A stretch of 64,000 bases of DNA from CAZEQK01 sp964514395 (lineage in GTDB: Bacteria > Bacillota > Bacilli > Tepidibacillales > Tepidibacillaceae): NCBI GenBank assembly GCA_964514395.1, contig CAZEQK010000003.1, positions 62,001 through 126,000 of the forward strand, written 5' to 3'. Position numbers and translations under genes: made by a program. Positions 1 through 8,531 of this stretch are shown in pieces. The notes under the pieces were generated by a model that saw nothing but the letters and a program-made list of their open reading frames with translations, had not been told where the DNA came from and searched no databases. Numbering within the stretch: position 1 is the first letter of the stretch; each line of letters opens with the position of its first letter.

Positions 1-547
1 ACACTTCATCAATTAATCTATTTATTACCTGCTCTTTTGATACCTTTAACAATTTACAGGCAAATGGGCTAATTTCGAATATTTGGAAATTTTTATCAAT
101 CACAATCAATCCAATATTATTTTCATGTACAAAGCTTTGAGCAAAACTTGATAATAGGCTCACATTATTTTCTTTACTGATTTCAATAAAACCTAATGCA
201 TATAAATTCTTTTTTAATTGGCTGGATGCAAATTTCCATACCGTAATTTTACTCATATGTAGCTCTTCATTTACATCATTCCACGAAATTAAAAGATGTC
301 CTTCAGACGTATGGGAATCAAGCTTCTCTATAAACTCCTCTTTTGTTCCCTCATAATGAATAAAATGGGTACAGTAATTACCTATGATTTCTCTTTCTGT
401 ATACTGTGAAGACATTAGTAAAATATGGTTTATCGCTATAATGATTCCTTCTTCATCTAATAACAAATACCCTATTGGGGAGTTATGCATATAATTAAGA
501 ATATGTTTTAGATCGGTGTTTAACATATAACTAAAATTCTTCATCAT
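1..547 (-). CDS. PAS-domain sensor/regulator, N-terminal part (cut by window edge)
   Basis: The gene opens at a double ATG (547 or 544) behind a GGGAGG ribosome binding site and runs off the left edge, so only about 180 N-terminal residues are visible. Residues about 8-50 look like a PAS fold: a short helix, then a strand-rich stretch (GYLLLDEEGIIIAIN) and a later 'YTEREIIGNYC' segment. A second PAS-like stretch follows near residue 150 (IGLIVIDKNFQIFEISP). Two tandem PAS domains at the N-terminus are common in sigma-54 activators and sensor kinases, but the output domain lies outside the window, so the class is unknown. The call rests on pattern only. Confidence 0.55.
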   Translation of the reverse strand, partial: MMKNFSYMLNTDLKHILNYMHNSPIGYLLLDEEGIIIAINHILLMSSQYTEREIIGNYCTHFIHYEGTKEEFIEKLDSHTSEGHLLISWNDVNEELHMSKITVWKFASSQLKKNLYALGFIEISKENNVSLLSSFAQSFVHENNIGLIVIDKNFQIFEISPFACKLLKVSKEQVINRLIDEV

Positions 548-624
548 TTTCCCTCCCTCTCTATAATTATCGAGTATATATTCGCCCTAAAAGGTGTAAC
601 CCCTTTTTTTTTAGCATGATTTTT

Positions 625-656
625 ATAAAAAATAAAAACACCATAAAAGGTGTTTA
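625..656 (-). terminator. Rho-independent terminator of the SRP RNA
   Basis: A 7-bp hairpin (arms 637-643 and 650-656) is followed on the minus strand by a T-rich run. It lies just past the 3' end of the SRP RNA gene and is the likely end of that transcript. Confidence 0.65.
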
Positions 657-664
657 ATAATAAA

Positions 665-932
665 GCCGTGCACCTATCATCGATTATAACATCCAAGCGT
701 ACACATATAGTTAGCTCAAATTAGGCAACCCTACAACACATGAAAAATTCCACTTACCGCTGCTTCCTTCCGGACCTGACGGGGTTCATAGATTTTCATT
801 GTATAGGACCCAATCATCAACACCACTTGTATGAGTCAGACCTTACATGAAAATAACCTTTGATAGGAATTCAATCCCGCTATAGCGGATTGCGGGTTAC
901 AGGGCACCGCTACCTCCCCATCTAGCACGACA
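665..932 (-). ncRNA. scr: Signal recognition particle RNA (large Bacillus type, scRNA)
   Basis: Read on the minus strand, positions about 765-790 hold the universal SRP domain IV core (GTCAGGTCCGGAAGGAAGCA), which binds Ffh. The 5' part (GGGGAGGTAGCGGTGCCCTGTAACC) matches the Alu domain found in Bacillus-type scRNA of about 270 nt and missing from the short 4.5S RNA of enterobacteria. The ends pair (GTCGTGC with GTGCACGGC), which sets the limits to within a few bases. In Bacillus this gene also lies next to tadA. Product: RNA scaffold of the SRP for co-translational targeting of membrane and secreted proteins. Confidence 0.95.
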
Positions 933-1027
933 AACTTATACACTTTTTAGATACCCATAAAAAGGGTACATTCTTCATTATAATCGTTAATAAAACGATA
1001 TTCAAGTGGGATTCAATGGTGAATGAA

Positions 1028-1120
1028 TGGCGGAGAGGGTGGGATTTGAACCCACGGTACGGCTATATACCGTACAACGGTTTTCGAGACCGCCACCTTA
1101 AGCCACTCGGACACCTCTCC
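1028..1120 (-). tRNA. tRNA-Ser (anticodon CGA)
   Basis: Type II tRNA with acceptor GGAGAGG/CCTCTCC, a long variable arm built on GTACGGTATA...TACC, and anticodon loop CTCGAAA, giving CGA (reads UCG). CCA is encoded at 1028-1030. Confidence 0.95.
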
Positions 1121-1202
1121 CTAATCAAATGAATTGATATACAACGAAGGTTATTTTAGCATCTTCTTCAAAATAATTCAATAGTAAGCTTAAACCATTC
1201 AA

Positions 1203-2000
1203 TTACCATTTACCAATTAATTGAATGAAAATAATAATACTTCCTATGAACCATACATAATAAGAAAAAATTTTTAATGAACCAGTTTTTAATATATGCA
1301 GCATCCATCTTACTGCTACATAACCAGCTATCGCTGCTGACAGCATTCCTATTATTAAAGGAATCACTCCAATTACGCTAAGTGTACTTAACTGTTCACC
1401 ATTTAAAATTTTAAGCAATTGTAATATAACTCCTCCAAAAATGGCAGGTAAAGAAATGAGAAAGGAAAATTTTGCAGCATCTTCTTTTTTAATGCCTCTA
1501 AATAGAGAGCCTGCTATAGTTAATCCTGATCTAGAAATAGCAGGTAAAATTGCTACCCCCTGTAAGGTACCGATTATGAATGCATCCGTATAATTTATTT
1601 TTTTTAGTGCTTTTATACCTTCTTCTTTTTTAGCATCAGCAAACCATAAAATCAATCCAGTCACTAAAAACTCCCAACCAACTGTAACTCCTGTTTTCGA
1701 TATTTTTTCAAAAAAGTCTTCAAAATATAAGCCAATGATTGCAGTTGGAATCGTACCAACAATAATTAGTAAGGATAGCCTACTATACGGTTTTTTTATC
1801 ATCTGGATAATTTCTTGCCAAAAAATAATAAGTAACGAAATAAATGTCCCAAAATGTAACATCGTGTCTAAAAATAATCCTGTTTCAGATAAACCAAAAA
1901 GTTTTCTCCCTAATAAAAGATGTCCACTAGAGCTAATAGGTAGAAATTCTGTTAACCCTTGAATAATACCTAAAACAATAACCTTTATTAATTCCTCCAT
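1203..2000 (-). CDS. uppP: Undecaprenyl-diphosphatase (BacA/UppP family)
   Basis: Integral membrane phosphatase that converts undecaprenyl diphosphate to the monophosphate, recycling the lipid carrier for peptidoglycan and wall polymers; loss gives bacitracin sensitivity in other bacteria. The 265-residue protein has the usual length. The two BacA signature motifs are present: LTEFLPISSSGH at residues 16-27, with the catalytic Glu and His, and LPAISRSGLT near 155. About eight hydrophobic segments fill the rest. It is a single gene preceded on the minus strand by tadA, with about 110 bp between them. Function is established for the family; the family call from the motifs is firm. Confidence 0.95.
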   Translation of the reverse strand: MEELIKVIVLGIIQGLTEFLPISSSGHLLLGRKLFGLSETGLFLDTMLHFGTFISLLIIFWQEIIQMIKKPYSRLSLLIIVGTIPTAIIGLYFEDFFEKISKTGVTVGWEFLVTGLILWFADAKKEEGIKALKKINYTDAFIIGTLQGVAILPAISRSGLTIAGSLFRGIKKEDAAKFSFLISLPAIFGGVILQLLKILNGEQLSTLSVIGVIPLIIGMLSAAIAGYVAVRWMLHILKTGSLKIFSYYVWFIGSIIIFIQLIGKW

Positions 2001-2110
2001 ATTTCACCTCCATCATGCTTTAGATACGGGATGAATTCGATATTCAAATCGATATTGTATCTTATTCCATGATGGACAGGTTTATGATTCACAGCTATAG
2101 TGTTTATGCC

Positions 2111-2572
2111 TTACTTTAGTCGTCTTAAATGCTTAAAAAAATTTTTTAATAAATCAGAAGCTTCATCTTCTAATACTCCGCTTGTGATTTTCGCTTGATG
2201 ATTAAATGCTTCATTTTGTAACAGGTTACATAAGGAACCTGCACAGCCAGCTTTAGGATCAGTTGCACCATATACTACATGGTCCATTCTAGATTGAATA
2301 ATAGCACCTGAACACATCTGGCATGGCTCTAAAGTAACATATAATGTACAACCACTTAAACGCCATCCTCCTAATGTTTTACTAGCTTCTCTAATTGCTA
2401 TTATTTCTGCATGGGCTGTTGGATCCTTTAATGTTTCTCTCATATTATATCCTCTAGCTATAATCTTATCTTCTTTTACAACGATTGCACCAATCGGTAC
2501 TTCCCCTATTGCTTCCGCTTTTTTTGCTTCTTTTATTGCCTCTTCCATATATTGCTGTTCTTCAATTTCCAT
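2111..2572 (-). CDS. tadA: tRNA-specific adenosine deaminase
   Basis: Deaminates A34 to inosine in the tRNA-Arg(ACG) wobble position. The 153-residue protein carries the zinc and catalytic motifs of the family: H54-A-E56 (zinc ligand and proton shuttle) and P83-C84-QM-C87. The first ATG gives the standard N-terminus (a helix, then EVPIGAIVV). In Bacillus the gene sits beside the SRP RNA gene, as here. There is no obvious operon partner; the next gene upstream is the decayed acs remnant. Confidence 0.95.
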   Translation of the reverse strand: MEIEEQQYMEEAIKEAKKAEAIGEVPIGAIVVKEDKIIARGYNMRETLKDPTAHAEIIAIREASKTLGGWRLSGCTLYVTLEPCQMCSGAIIQSRMDHVVYGATDPKAGCAGSLCNLLQNEAFNHQAKITSGVLEDEASDLLKNFFKHLRRLK

Positions 2573-2712
2573 AGTTATAACCTCTTTTCTTAGACAACCA
2601 GTAATGATTAATAACCTTTTTTCATTTTCAATTTAACTAAATAAAGTGATTTTGAACACTTTGTGAATTATTGAGCAAATGTATTGTGTTATTAAAAAAA
2701 ATATTTTATTCT

Positions 2713-2831
2713 TATACTTGAATAGTCTAACAAGTATGTGAAGCCTCTAACAAGGTCACCTTACCTTCACATTACTGACTCCATCCTTTTGGAGAAAAGC
2801 GCCCTAAACCCGCTTTCTCCTCTTTTTTTTT
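2713..2831 (+). ncRNA. Candidate small RNA or orphan leader ending in a strong terminator
   Basis: In the 348-bp gap between tadA and the acs remnant, the plus strand holds a TATACT -10-like box (2713-2718, with only a weak TTATTA -35), a hairpin with arms 2738-2743 and 2765-2770, and a GC-rich terminator hairpin (2791-2820) followed by ten T residues in eleven. No plus-strand gene follows: both flanking genes read the other way. The predicted transcript is about 105 nt. I do not recognise the family; it could be a small RNA or the leader of a lost gene. Confidence 0.45.
2791..2831 (+). terminator. Rho-independent terminator with long T tract
   Basis: Stem GGAGAAA(A)GCG with CGCTTTCTCC and an 8-9 nt loop, followed by TCTTTTTTTTT. 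This is a plus-strand terminator with no annotated gene in front of it, which is why a small RNA is proposed here. Confidence 0.75.
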
Positions 2832-2873
2832 GTTTAAAGTAATAAAGGAATGCTGTTCCTTATACAGTATAGC

Positions 2874-2903
2874 AAAAGCCCTCAGAATTCAATCTGAGGG
2901 CTT
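2874..2903 (-). terminator. Terminator after the acs remnant
   Basis: Ten-base inverted repeat AAGCCCTCAG / CTGAGGGCTT. On the minus strand it is followed by TTTT, and it lies just beyond the stop codon of the acetyl-CoA synthetase remnant. Confidence 0.7.
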
Positions 2904-2920
2904 CATGTATCATATTAACA

Positions 2921-3256
2921 CTACGATATGTATAATTTTAAATCCTTTAATAATTGATCTAAAACTTCTGCATCCTCCAATCTTGTAGTATCTCCTTTAA
3001 TTGTTCCAGTCGTTGTTATTTCACGAAGCATTCTACGTATTATTTTTCCACTTCTTGTTCTAGGAAGCGCATCAACCAAATATACCTTTGCGGGTTTCGC
3101 AAAGGAACCAATCTCATCCACTACCTTTTGCTTTAATGCTTCTTCTAATGCTTTATCTGCGCTTTCTTTTAATGGGATGATCTTTCCTCTACGATAAGAT
3201 ACATCAGCCGTAATCAATATTTTTGCATGTGAATTATTAATTCTTTCCCGAATTAT
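2921..3256 (-). pseudogene. acs: Remnant of acetyl-CoA synthetase (acs), internal and N-terminal deletions
   Basis: Only two pieces of an AMP-forming acetyl-CoA synthetase remain in one frame. The first (ERINNSHAKILITADVSYRRGK...) matches the region near residue 200 of the full protein. It is joined directly after 'ALEEAL' to the C-terminal end (KVVDEIGSFAKPAKVYLVDALPRTRSGKIIRRMLRE), which holds the catalytic and acetylation-site lysine in the SGK motif. The N-terminal ~190 residues and about 300 residues of the core, including ATP-binding motifs, are missing. A stop codon lies upstream at 3260-3262 and the only possible start is a TTG at 3217 without a convincing RBS. The terminator is kept. 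Almost certainly non-functional. Confidence 0.85.
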
Positions 3257-3393
3257 TATTTATTTCCAATTACTCTTTTATTTTAATTTTTTTGAATATC
3301 AATGATAATATTTTTATTTTTCTATTATTTTATAATATACATTTCTCTAAATAAAAAAATTCCAACACAAGTGTGATGGAATACAAACTTTAG

Positions 3394-3470
<77 letters not shown>

Positions 3471-3512
3471 ATATCATCAGATATAAAAAAAGCCCTTAAA
3501 GGCTATTTAAAA

Positions 3513-3602
<90 letters not shown>

Positions 3603-3696
3603 ATATTTAGCTGTCAACGAGATATATATTAACACATATCATAAGCTTTTATCAAGTACTTCACTTAATTATTTTTTTGGTATTTCAAGTAATAAG

Positions 3697-3723
3697 TTGG
3701 GGCCAGTTGAATTCCGACCCCAG
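3697..3723 (-). terminator. Likely serS terminator
   Basis: Inverted repeat TGGGGTC / GGCCCCA with an 11-nt loop just after the serS stop; the following minus-strand tract is only moderately T-rich, so it is a weaker call. Confidence 0.5.
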
Positions 3724-3727
3724 ATTA

Positions 3728-5005
3728 TTATTTTGGGATTCTTTCTAATCCATTCATATATGGTCGTAATGCTTCAGGTATGATTACAGTCCCATCATCC
3801 TGCTGATAATTTTCTAGAATCGCTGCTACTGTTCTTCCTATTGCTAATCCTGAACCATTTAACGTATGGACAAATTCAGGCTTTGCCTTTTTGTGTGGTC
3901 GGTATCTAATATTTGCTCTTCTAGCTTGAAAATCCTCAAAATTACTGACAGAGGATATCTCGCGATAGGTGTTCACACTAGGTAACCACACTTCAATATC
4001 AAAGGTTTTTGCAGATGTAAAGCCTAAATCGCCAGTACATAAATTCATAACTCTATAAGGGATTCCTAATAATTGTAAAACTTTTTCAGCATTTGCAAGG
4101 AGCTTTTCCAGTTCATGATATGATTCTTCTGGATGTACAAATTTTACGAGCTCCACTTTATTAAATTGATGTAATCTAATTAATCCCCTTGTATCTCGAC
4201 CAGCTGATCCAGCTTCAGAACGAAAACAAGGGCTATATGCCGCAAAATATTTTGGCAAATCTTCATTTTCCAATATTTCATCTCGATACATATTTGTCAC
4301 AGGAACTTCCGCTGTAGGAATGAGAAAATAATCTGTATTTTGTAATTTAAAAGCATCTTCTTCAAATTTTGGTAGCTGTCCAGTTCCAGTCATGCTATCT
4401 CTATTAACGATAAATGGTGGTATCACTTCTTCATAGCCGTGTTTATCAACATGTAAGTCAAGCATGAAACTAATTAACGCTCTTTCTAAACGTGCCCCTA
4501 GCCCTTTATAAAATACAAATCTAGAGCCTGATACTTTTGCTGCTGTTTCAAAATCAAGAATTCCCAGCTGCTCAGCTACTTCGTAATGGGGTTTTGGATT
4601 AAATTCAAACTCTTTCGTTTCCCCCCATTTATGATCTATAACATTATCTTGCTCAGATACGCCAATCGGTACACTTTCATGGGGCATATTAGGTATTCTT
4701 AGCATAATATCATGAAGCTCTTCATCCAGTGTTTTAATCTCTTCATCTAGCTCTTTAATTTTGTCGCCAACCTGTCTCATTTCTAGAATTAATGCTTCCG
4801 CATCTTCTCCAGCTTTTTTTAACTTTGCTACCTCTTGAGACACTGTATTTCTACGATTTTTTAACTGTTCACTTTCTTGTAATAATTCTCTTCTTCTCAT
4901 ATCTAAATCTGAAAAAGAATCAATTTCATTCATTTTATCATTTCTGTTTTTTAAAGATTTTTTTAATAAATCTAAATCATTTCGCAACAATTTTATATCT
5001 AACAT
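3728..5005 (-). CDS. serS: Seryl-tRNA synthetase
   Basis: Class II enzyme that charges tRNA-Ser (and tRNA-Sec where present). The 425-residue length is normal. The N-terminal ~100 residues form the long charged coiled-coil arm that grips the tRNA-Ser variable arm. Class II motif 2 is visible as CFRSEAGSAGRDTRGLIRLHQF and motif 3 as GSGLAIGRTVAAILE near the C-terminus. The start ATG at 5005 follows GGAGG at a 9-nt distance. A T-box leader sits upstream, so expression should respond to uncharged tRNA-Ser. Three tRNA genes, two of them tRNA-Ser, lie nearby on the same strand. Confidence 0.97.
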   Translation of the reverse strand: MLDIKLLRNDLDLLKKSLKNRNDKMNEIDSFSDLDMRRRELLQESEQLKNRRNTVSQEVAKLKKAGEDAEALILEMRQVGDKIKELDEEIKTLDEELHDIMLRIPNMPHESVPIGVSEQDNVIDHKWGETKEFEFNPKPHYEVAEQLGILDFETAAKVSGSRFVFYKGLGARLERALISFMLDLHVDKHGYEEVIPPFIVNRDSMTGTGQLPKFEEDAFKLQNTDYFLIPTAEVPVTNMYRDEILENEDLPKYFAAYSPCFRSEAGSAGRDTRGLIRLHQFNKVELVKFVHPEESYHELEKLLANAEKVLQLLGIPYRVMNLCTGDLGFTSAKTFDIEVWLPSVNTYREISSVSNFEDFQARRANIRYRPHKKAKPEFVHTLNGSGLAIGRTVAAILENYQQDDGTVIIPEALRPYMNGLERIPK

Positions 5006-5097
5006 AATGATCGACCTCCATTCTATAAATTTATAAACAACAAAAATTAATCACTACTGATACTATGAGATACTATGATTAAGCTTTTTTTTGTATT

Positions 5098-5330
5098 AAA
5101 AAAAGCACTATCCCTTATACCAAGGGACGGTGCTTAGCTCCGCGTTGCCACCCTAATTGCCTTTTAGAAAAGACCTCTCTTACAAATAACGGTTTCTAGC
5201 CGTGTTTTCTTACTTTCATTCAGAAAACAATTCAGAGACGGATTCTCCAGTGTCATTGATCGATTTACACCAGCCACCGACTCTCTAATACAATGACAAA
5301 TCTGAATACTACTTCTCATCCACATTTTGA
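5098..5330 (-). promoter_or_regulatory. T-box leader of serS
   Basis: The minus strand carries the conserved T-box bulge (GGGTGGCAACGCGG, 5140-5154), which pairs with the free tRNA acceptor end. It is followed by a terminator: stem AGCACCGTCCCTTGG / CCTTATACCAAGGGA-type pairing and a T run at about 5097-5104. Upstream (5230-5320) is the Stem I region with the AATGACACTGGAGAAT block typical of T-boxes and, just after it, CCGTCTCTGAA, in which TCT would be a serine specifier codon. The specifier assignment is my inference by position; the T-box identity is clear. Confidence 0.9.
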
Positions 5331-5403
5331 ACATTATTCATTTTTATTTTAATAATGTACTATATTTTCCTTATATTTGCAAGGAAAGATAGAAAAAAAC
5401 TTA

Positions 5404-5976
5404 TTACCTATATTCTTTCACCATTTCGATAAAATATTTATGGATTCTTAAATCATTTGTTAGTTCTGGGTGAAATGCAGAGCCTAAGAGGTGTCCCTCC
5501 CGAACTACAACAATTTTGCCATCATACTCAGATAATATCTCAACGCCTTCATATACTTCCATGATGTATGGCGCTCTTATAAAAACAGCATTAAAATTTT
5601 CAGCAACATGTTTAATATCTAAATTAACTTCGAAGCTTTCTTTTTGTCTTCCAAAAGCATTTCTTTCGACTTTAATATTCAATAATCCTAAATGATGATA
5701 ATTAATATGATTAATTTCCTTTGCTAACAAAATGAGCCCGGCGCATGTGCCAAATATTGGTTTTTTTTGCTCTGAGAAACGAATTAGCTCCTCTTCAAAA
5801 CCATATTTATTAATTAATTTACTAATAGTTGTACTTTCGCCACCTGGAATAATTAAACCATCTAATTGATTTAATTCCTCTACTTTTTTAACAGCAATTG
5901 CTTCTTCTCCAAGTGCTTCAATCATTCTTTTATGCTCTGCTATCGCACCTTGTAATGCTAATATACCAATTTTCAA
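5404..5976 (-). CDS. pdxT: Pyridoxal 5'-phosphate synthase, glutaminase subunit
   Basis: Hydrolyses glutamine and channels ammonia to PdxS for vitamin B6 synthesis by the DXP-independent route. Class I amidotransferase triad: Cys78 in GTCAG, His169 and Glu171 in HPE. The GGESTT motif at 46-50 lines the glutamine site. The 190-residue length is standard. It lies 63 bp downstream of pdxS on the same strand, the usual operon order. Confidence 0.97.
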   Translation of the reverse strand: MKIGILALQGAIAEHKRMIEALGEEAIAVKKVEELNQLDGLIIPGGESTTISKLINKYGFEEELIRFSEQKKPIFGTCAGLILLAKEINHINYHHLGLLNIKVERNAFGRQKESFEVNLDIKHVAENFNAVFIRAPYIMEVYEGVEILSEYDGKIVVVREGHLLGSAFHPELTNDLRIHKYFIEMVKEYR

Positions 5977-6039
5977 TGACGCACACCTTCTTATCCATTA
6001 CATGATCAAAGCGTTTATATGCAAGGAACTACCGTATTA

Positions 6040-6924
6040 CTACCAGCCTCTTTTAGCCATCTTTTCATTTTCTAATAAGGAGGAGATTTCAATCCCTTTC
6101 ATTGGATTGCCTAATCCTTTAGATAATTTTGCAATAAGATCAAAATCTGTGTAATGGGTAGTTGCCTCAACAATGGCTTTCGCAAATTTTTCTGGGTTCT
6201 CAGATTTAAATATGCCTGAACCAACAAATACACCGTCAGCTCCTAAATGCATCATTAAAGATGCGTCAGCAGGAGTAGAAATACCACCAGCTGCAAAATT
6301 AACAACAGGTAATTTACCAATCTGATGAACCTCTAGTAAAAGTTCATAAGGTGCACCTAAGTTTTTTGCTTCTGTCATTAACTCGTCCTTAGACATTGTT
6401 TGGACTTTTCTGATCTGACTCATCACAGTTCTCATATGCTTCACTGCTTCTACTACATTTCCTGTCCCTGGTTCTCCTTTTGTCCGAATCATGGAAGAAC
6501 CCTCACCAATTCTACGAAGTGCCTCTCCTAAATCTCTAGCTCCATTAACAAATGGAACAGTAAATGCATTTTTGTCTATATGATATACTTCATCCGCTGG
6601 TGTTAATACTTCACTTTCATCTATATAATCTACTCCCAGTGATTCTAAAAGACGAGCTTCAATAAAATGTCCAATTCTTGCTTTTGCCATAACAGGAATA
6701 CTAACTGTATTCATGACTTCTTCAATTATTTTAGGATCAGCCATACGCGCAACTCCACCTGCTGCCCTAATATCTGCTGGCACTCTTTCTAATGCCATAA
6801 CAGCAACTGCTCCAGCAGCTTCCGCTATCTTCGCTTGTTCAGCGTTGACAACATCCATAATTACTCCACCCTTTTGCATTTCAGCCATGCCGCGCTTTAC
6901 ACGTGATGTTCCAACCTCAACCAT
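6040..6924 (-). CDS. pdxS: Pyridoxal 5'-phosphate synthase, synthase subunit
   Basis: Builds PLP from ribose 5-phosphate, glyceraldehyde 3-phosphate and ammonia supplied by PdxT; forms a double-hexamer ring. The 294-residue TIM-barrel protein keeps Asp24, Lys81 (Schiff base, in VMAKARIGH) and Lys149 (second lysine, in IRTKGEPGTG), the residues known to carry the intermediates in this family. The start ATG at 6924 follows AGGAGGAAG. First gene of a pdxST operon located downstream of dacA, as in Bacillus. Confidence 0.98.
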   Translation of the reverse strand: MVEVGTSRVKRGMAEMQKGGVIMDVVNAEQAKIAEAAGAVAVMALERVPADIRAAGGVARMADPKIIEEVMNTVSIPVMAKARIGHFIEARLLESLGVDYIDESEVLTPADEVYHIDKNAFTVPFVNGARDLGEALRRIGEGSSMIRTKGEPGTGNVVEAVKHMRTVMSQIRKVQTMSKDELMTEAKNLGAPYELLLEVHQIGKLPVVNFAAGGISTPADASLMMHLGADGVFVGSGIFKSENPEKFAKAIVEATTHYTDFDLIAKLSKGLGNPMKGIEISSLLENEKMAKRGW

Positions 6925-7019
6925 TTATCTTCCTCCTATTTAATTAATTTTTATTATTCTTTTATATCCATTAAATTTTATCTAAAAATCTTAGAAATAA
7001 CAATCTGTTATTACAAAAA

Positions 7020-8306
7020 TCAACCAATAATTGAATGATACAATGATTTGAAAAAATTAATTATTTTTCTAAAAAACAGTCGGAAGAAACTTCCTTTATC
7101 TACCTTATCTTTCGCAACTAAATCTACTTTGTTTTTGGATTGAATACTATTATTTAAGTAAGAATAATTTGCTTCTCCTTTATATTCATAAGTTACTTCC
7201 CCTAATATTTCACCTTTTTTTATTGGGGCTGTAATGTTATCCTTCAATATTATTTTTGGCTCATAAAGATTTTGTTCCTCTTTTTTCGCTATCACTACTA
7301 AATCTTTACTAGTCATTACAGGAACTTCTGTTTGTACCCCCTTTTCCACAGGCACTGTTTGGTAATTTGGTATTTCATCCTTGGCTTTTAATATCGTTAG
7401 ATAATTAAAATTTACAAAGCCATAATCAAAAAGTTTTTTTGTTTCTAAAAAACGTTCCTCCTTTGATGAGGTACCAAAAACAACACTGATTAATCTTACA
7501 TTGTTCCTTTTTGCAGTACCAGTAAAATTGTAACCTGATTCTTCAGTGAACCCTGTCTTTAAACCATCTACTCCAGGATATTCTAAATCTTTAACTAAAC
7601 CTGGTAACATCCAATTCCAGTTTGGTCTGTTTTTAAACGTTTCCTTAAAATCTAAATAGGGAGTACTAGTAAAATTCAATATCTCTGGATAATCATTGAT
7701 TAAATGCCAAGCTAAGGTTGCCGTATCTCTAGCTGACATGACATGATCTCCTGGTCCATTAGGGGTATATTTACCAAGCTCATCGGCCGGAAATCCAGTG
7801 GAGGTCAAAAAATGTGTTTGTGTCATATCGAATTCCTTCGCCTTTTTATTCATCATATCTACGAAGTTTGCTTCAGAACCACCAACATATTCTGCTAAAT
7901 TAACAGTAGCGTCATTAGCCGAATAGATTGCCATCGCCTTCATCAGTTCCTTTACGGTATGCTTTTCTCCTAAACCTAGAAAAACTCTTGAACCGCCATG
8001 TTCTCCCATCCAATATGTATAGTTACTAGCAGTTACTACATCATCATAGGATATCTTGCCAGAGTGAATCGCATCTAATATTAAATATTCGGTCATCATT
8101 TTTGTCATACTTGCTGGCGGCAAAGCTTGATCAATATTCTGACTATATAAAATTTGCCCTGTCTTTGCATCTACTAAAATTGCAGCTTTTGCATTAATAT
8201 CTAGTTTGGCTTGAGCAAATACTTTATTTTGATCTATTCCTGTCAACGGAATAAGAATGGACAATATTAGTGAATATATCATCAATTTGATTGCATTTTT
8301 CTTCAT
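7020..8306 (-). CDS. dacA: D-alanyl-D-alanine carboxypeptidase (penicillin-binding protein 5 type)
   Basis: Removes the terminal D-Ala from peptidoglycan pentapeptides at the outer membrane face. The three serine-DD-peptidase motifs are present: S66-M-T-K69, S129-A-N131 and K250-T-G. A signal peptide (residues 1-33, cleavage after AQA or nearby) precedes the S11 domain, a C-terminal beta domain follows, and an amphipathic tail (FFRKIINFFKSLYHSIIG) likely anchors it to the membrane. I place the start at ATG 8306 because GGAGG lies 8 nt upstream; an ATG at 8321 overlaps that RBS. In Bacillus dacA lies between guaB and pdxS, as here. Confidence 0.95.
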   Translation of the reverse strand: MKKNAIKLMIYSLILSILIPLTGIDQNKVFAQAKLDINAKAAILVDAKTGQILYSQNIDQALPPASMTKMMTEYLILDAIHSGKISYDDVVTASNYTYWMGEHGGSRVFLGLGEKHTVKELMKAMAIYSANDATVNLAEYVGGSEANFVDMMNKKAKEFDMTQTHFLTSTGFPADELGKYTPNGPGDHVMSARDTATLAWHLINDYPEILNFTSTPYLDFKETFKNRPNWNWMLPGLVKDLEYPGVDGLKTGFTEESGYNFTGTAKRNNVRLISVVFGTSSKEERFLETKKLFDYGFVNFNYLTILKAKDEIPNYQTVPVEKGVQTEVPVMTSKDLVVIAKKEEQNLYEPKIILKDNITAPIKKGEILGEVTYEYKGEANYSYLNNSIQSKNKVDLVAKDKVDKGSFFRLFFRKIINFFKSLYHSIIG

Positions 8307-8379
8307 TCCTTTTACCTCCATAACATTTTACATACACCTATTGCAAAAAATATTTTACCATATAATAAACAATAAAAGA

Positions 8380-8405
8380 AAGATAGGGAAAGGTTTCCCT
8401 ATCTT
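8380..8405 (-). terminator. Likely guaB terminator
   Basis: Near-perfect palindrome (AAGATAGGGAAA with TTTCCCTATCTT) followed on the minus strand by TTCTTTTATT. It sits between the guaB-side repeat element and dacA. Confidence 0.65.
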
Positions 8406-8415
8406 GTTATAATTT

Positions 8416-8520
8416 GTCCGATAGCTACCCGCGCTATTTTCCCTTCAGTTAATAAGCAGCGCTAAGCTCCTGGATAAAGTTCTACTAACATTCAGGTAAT
8501 GCATCTGAATGAGTTTCACT
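8416..8520. repeat. Intergenic palindromic repeat, copy A
   Basis: About 105 bp between the guaB stop and its terminator. It shares blocks with two copies at 18121-18310: CCGATAG, GCGCTAA, CTCCTGGATAA, and a hairpin CATTCAG...CTGAATG (8489-8495, 8505-8511). It has diverged at several positions from the other copies. There is no coding potential, which suggests a REP- or MITE-like non-autonomous element. Confidence 0.75.
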
Positions 8521-8531
8521 ATATGTCATTA

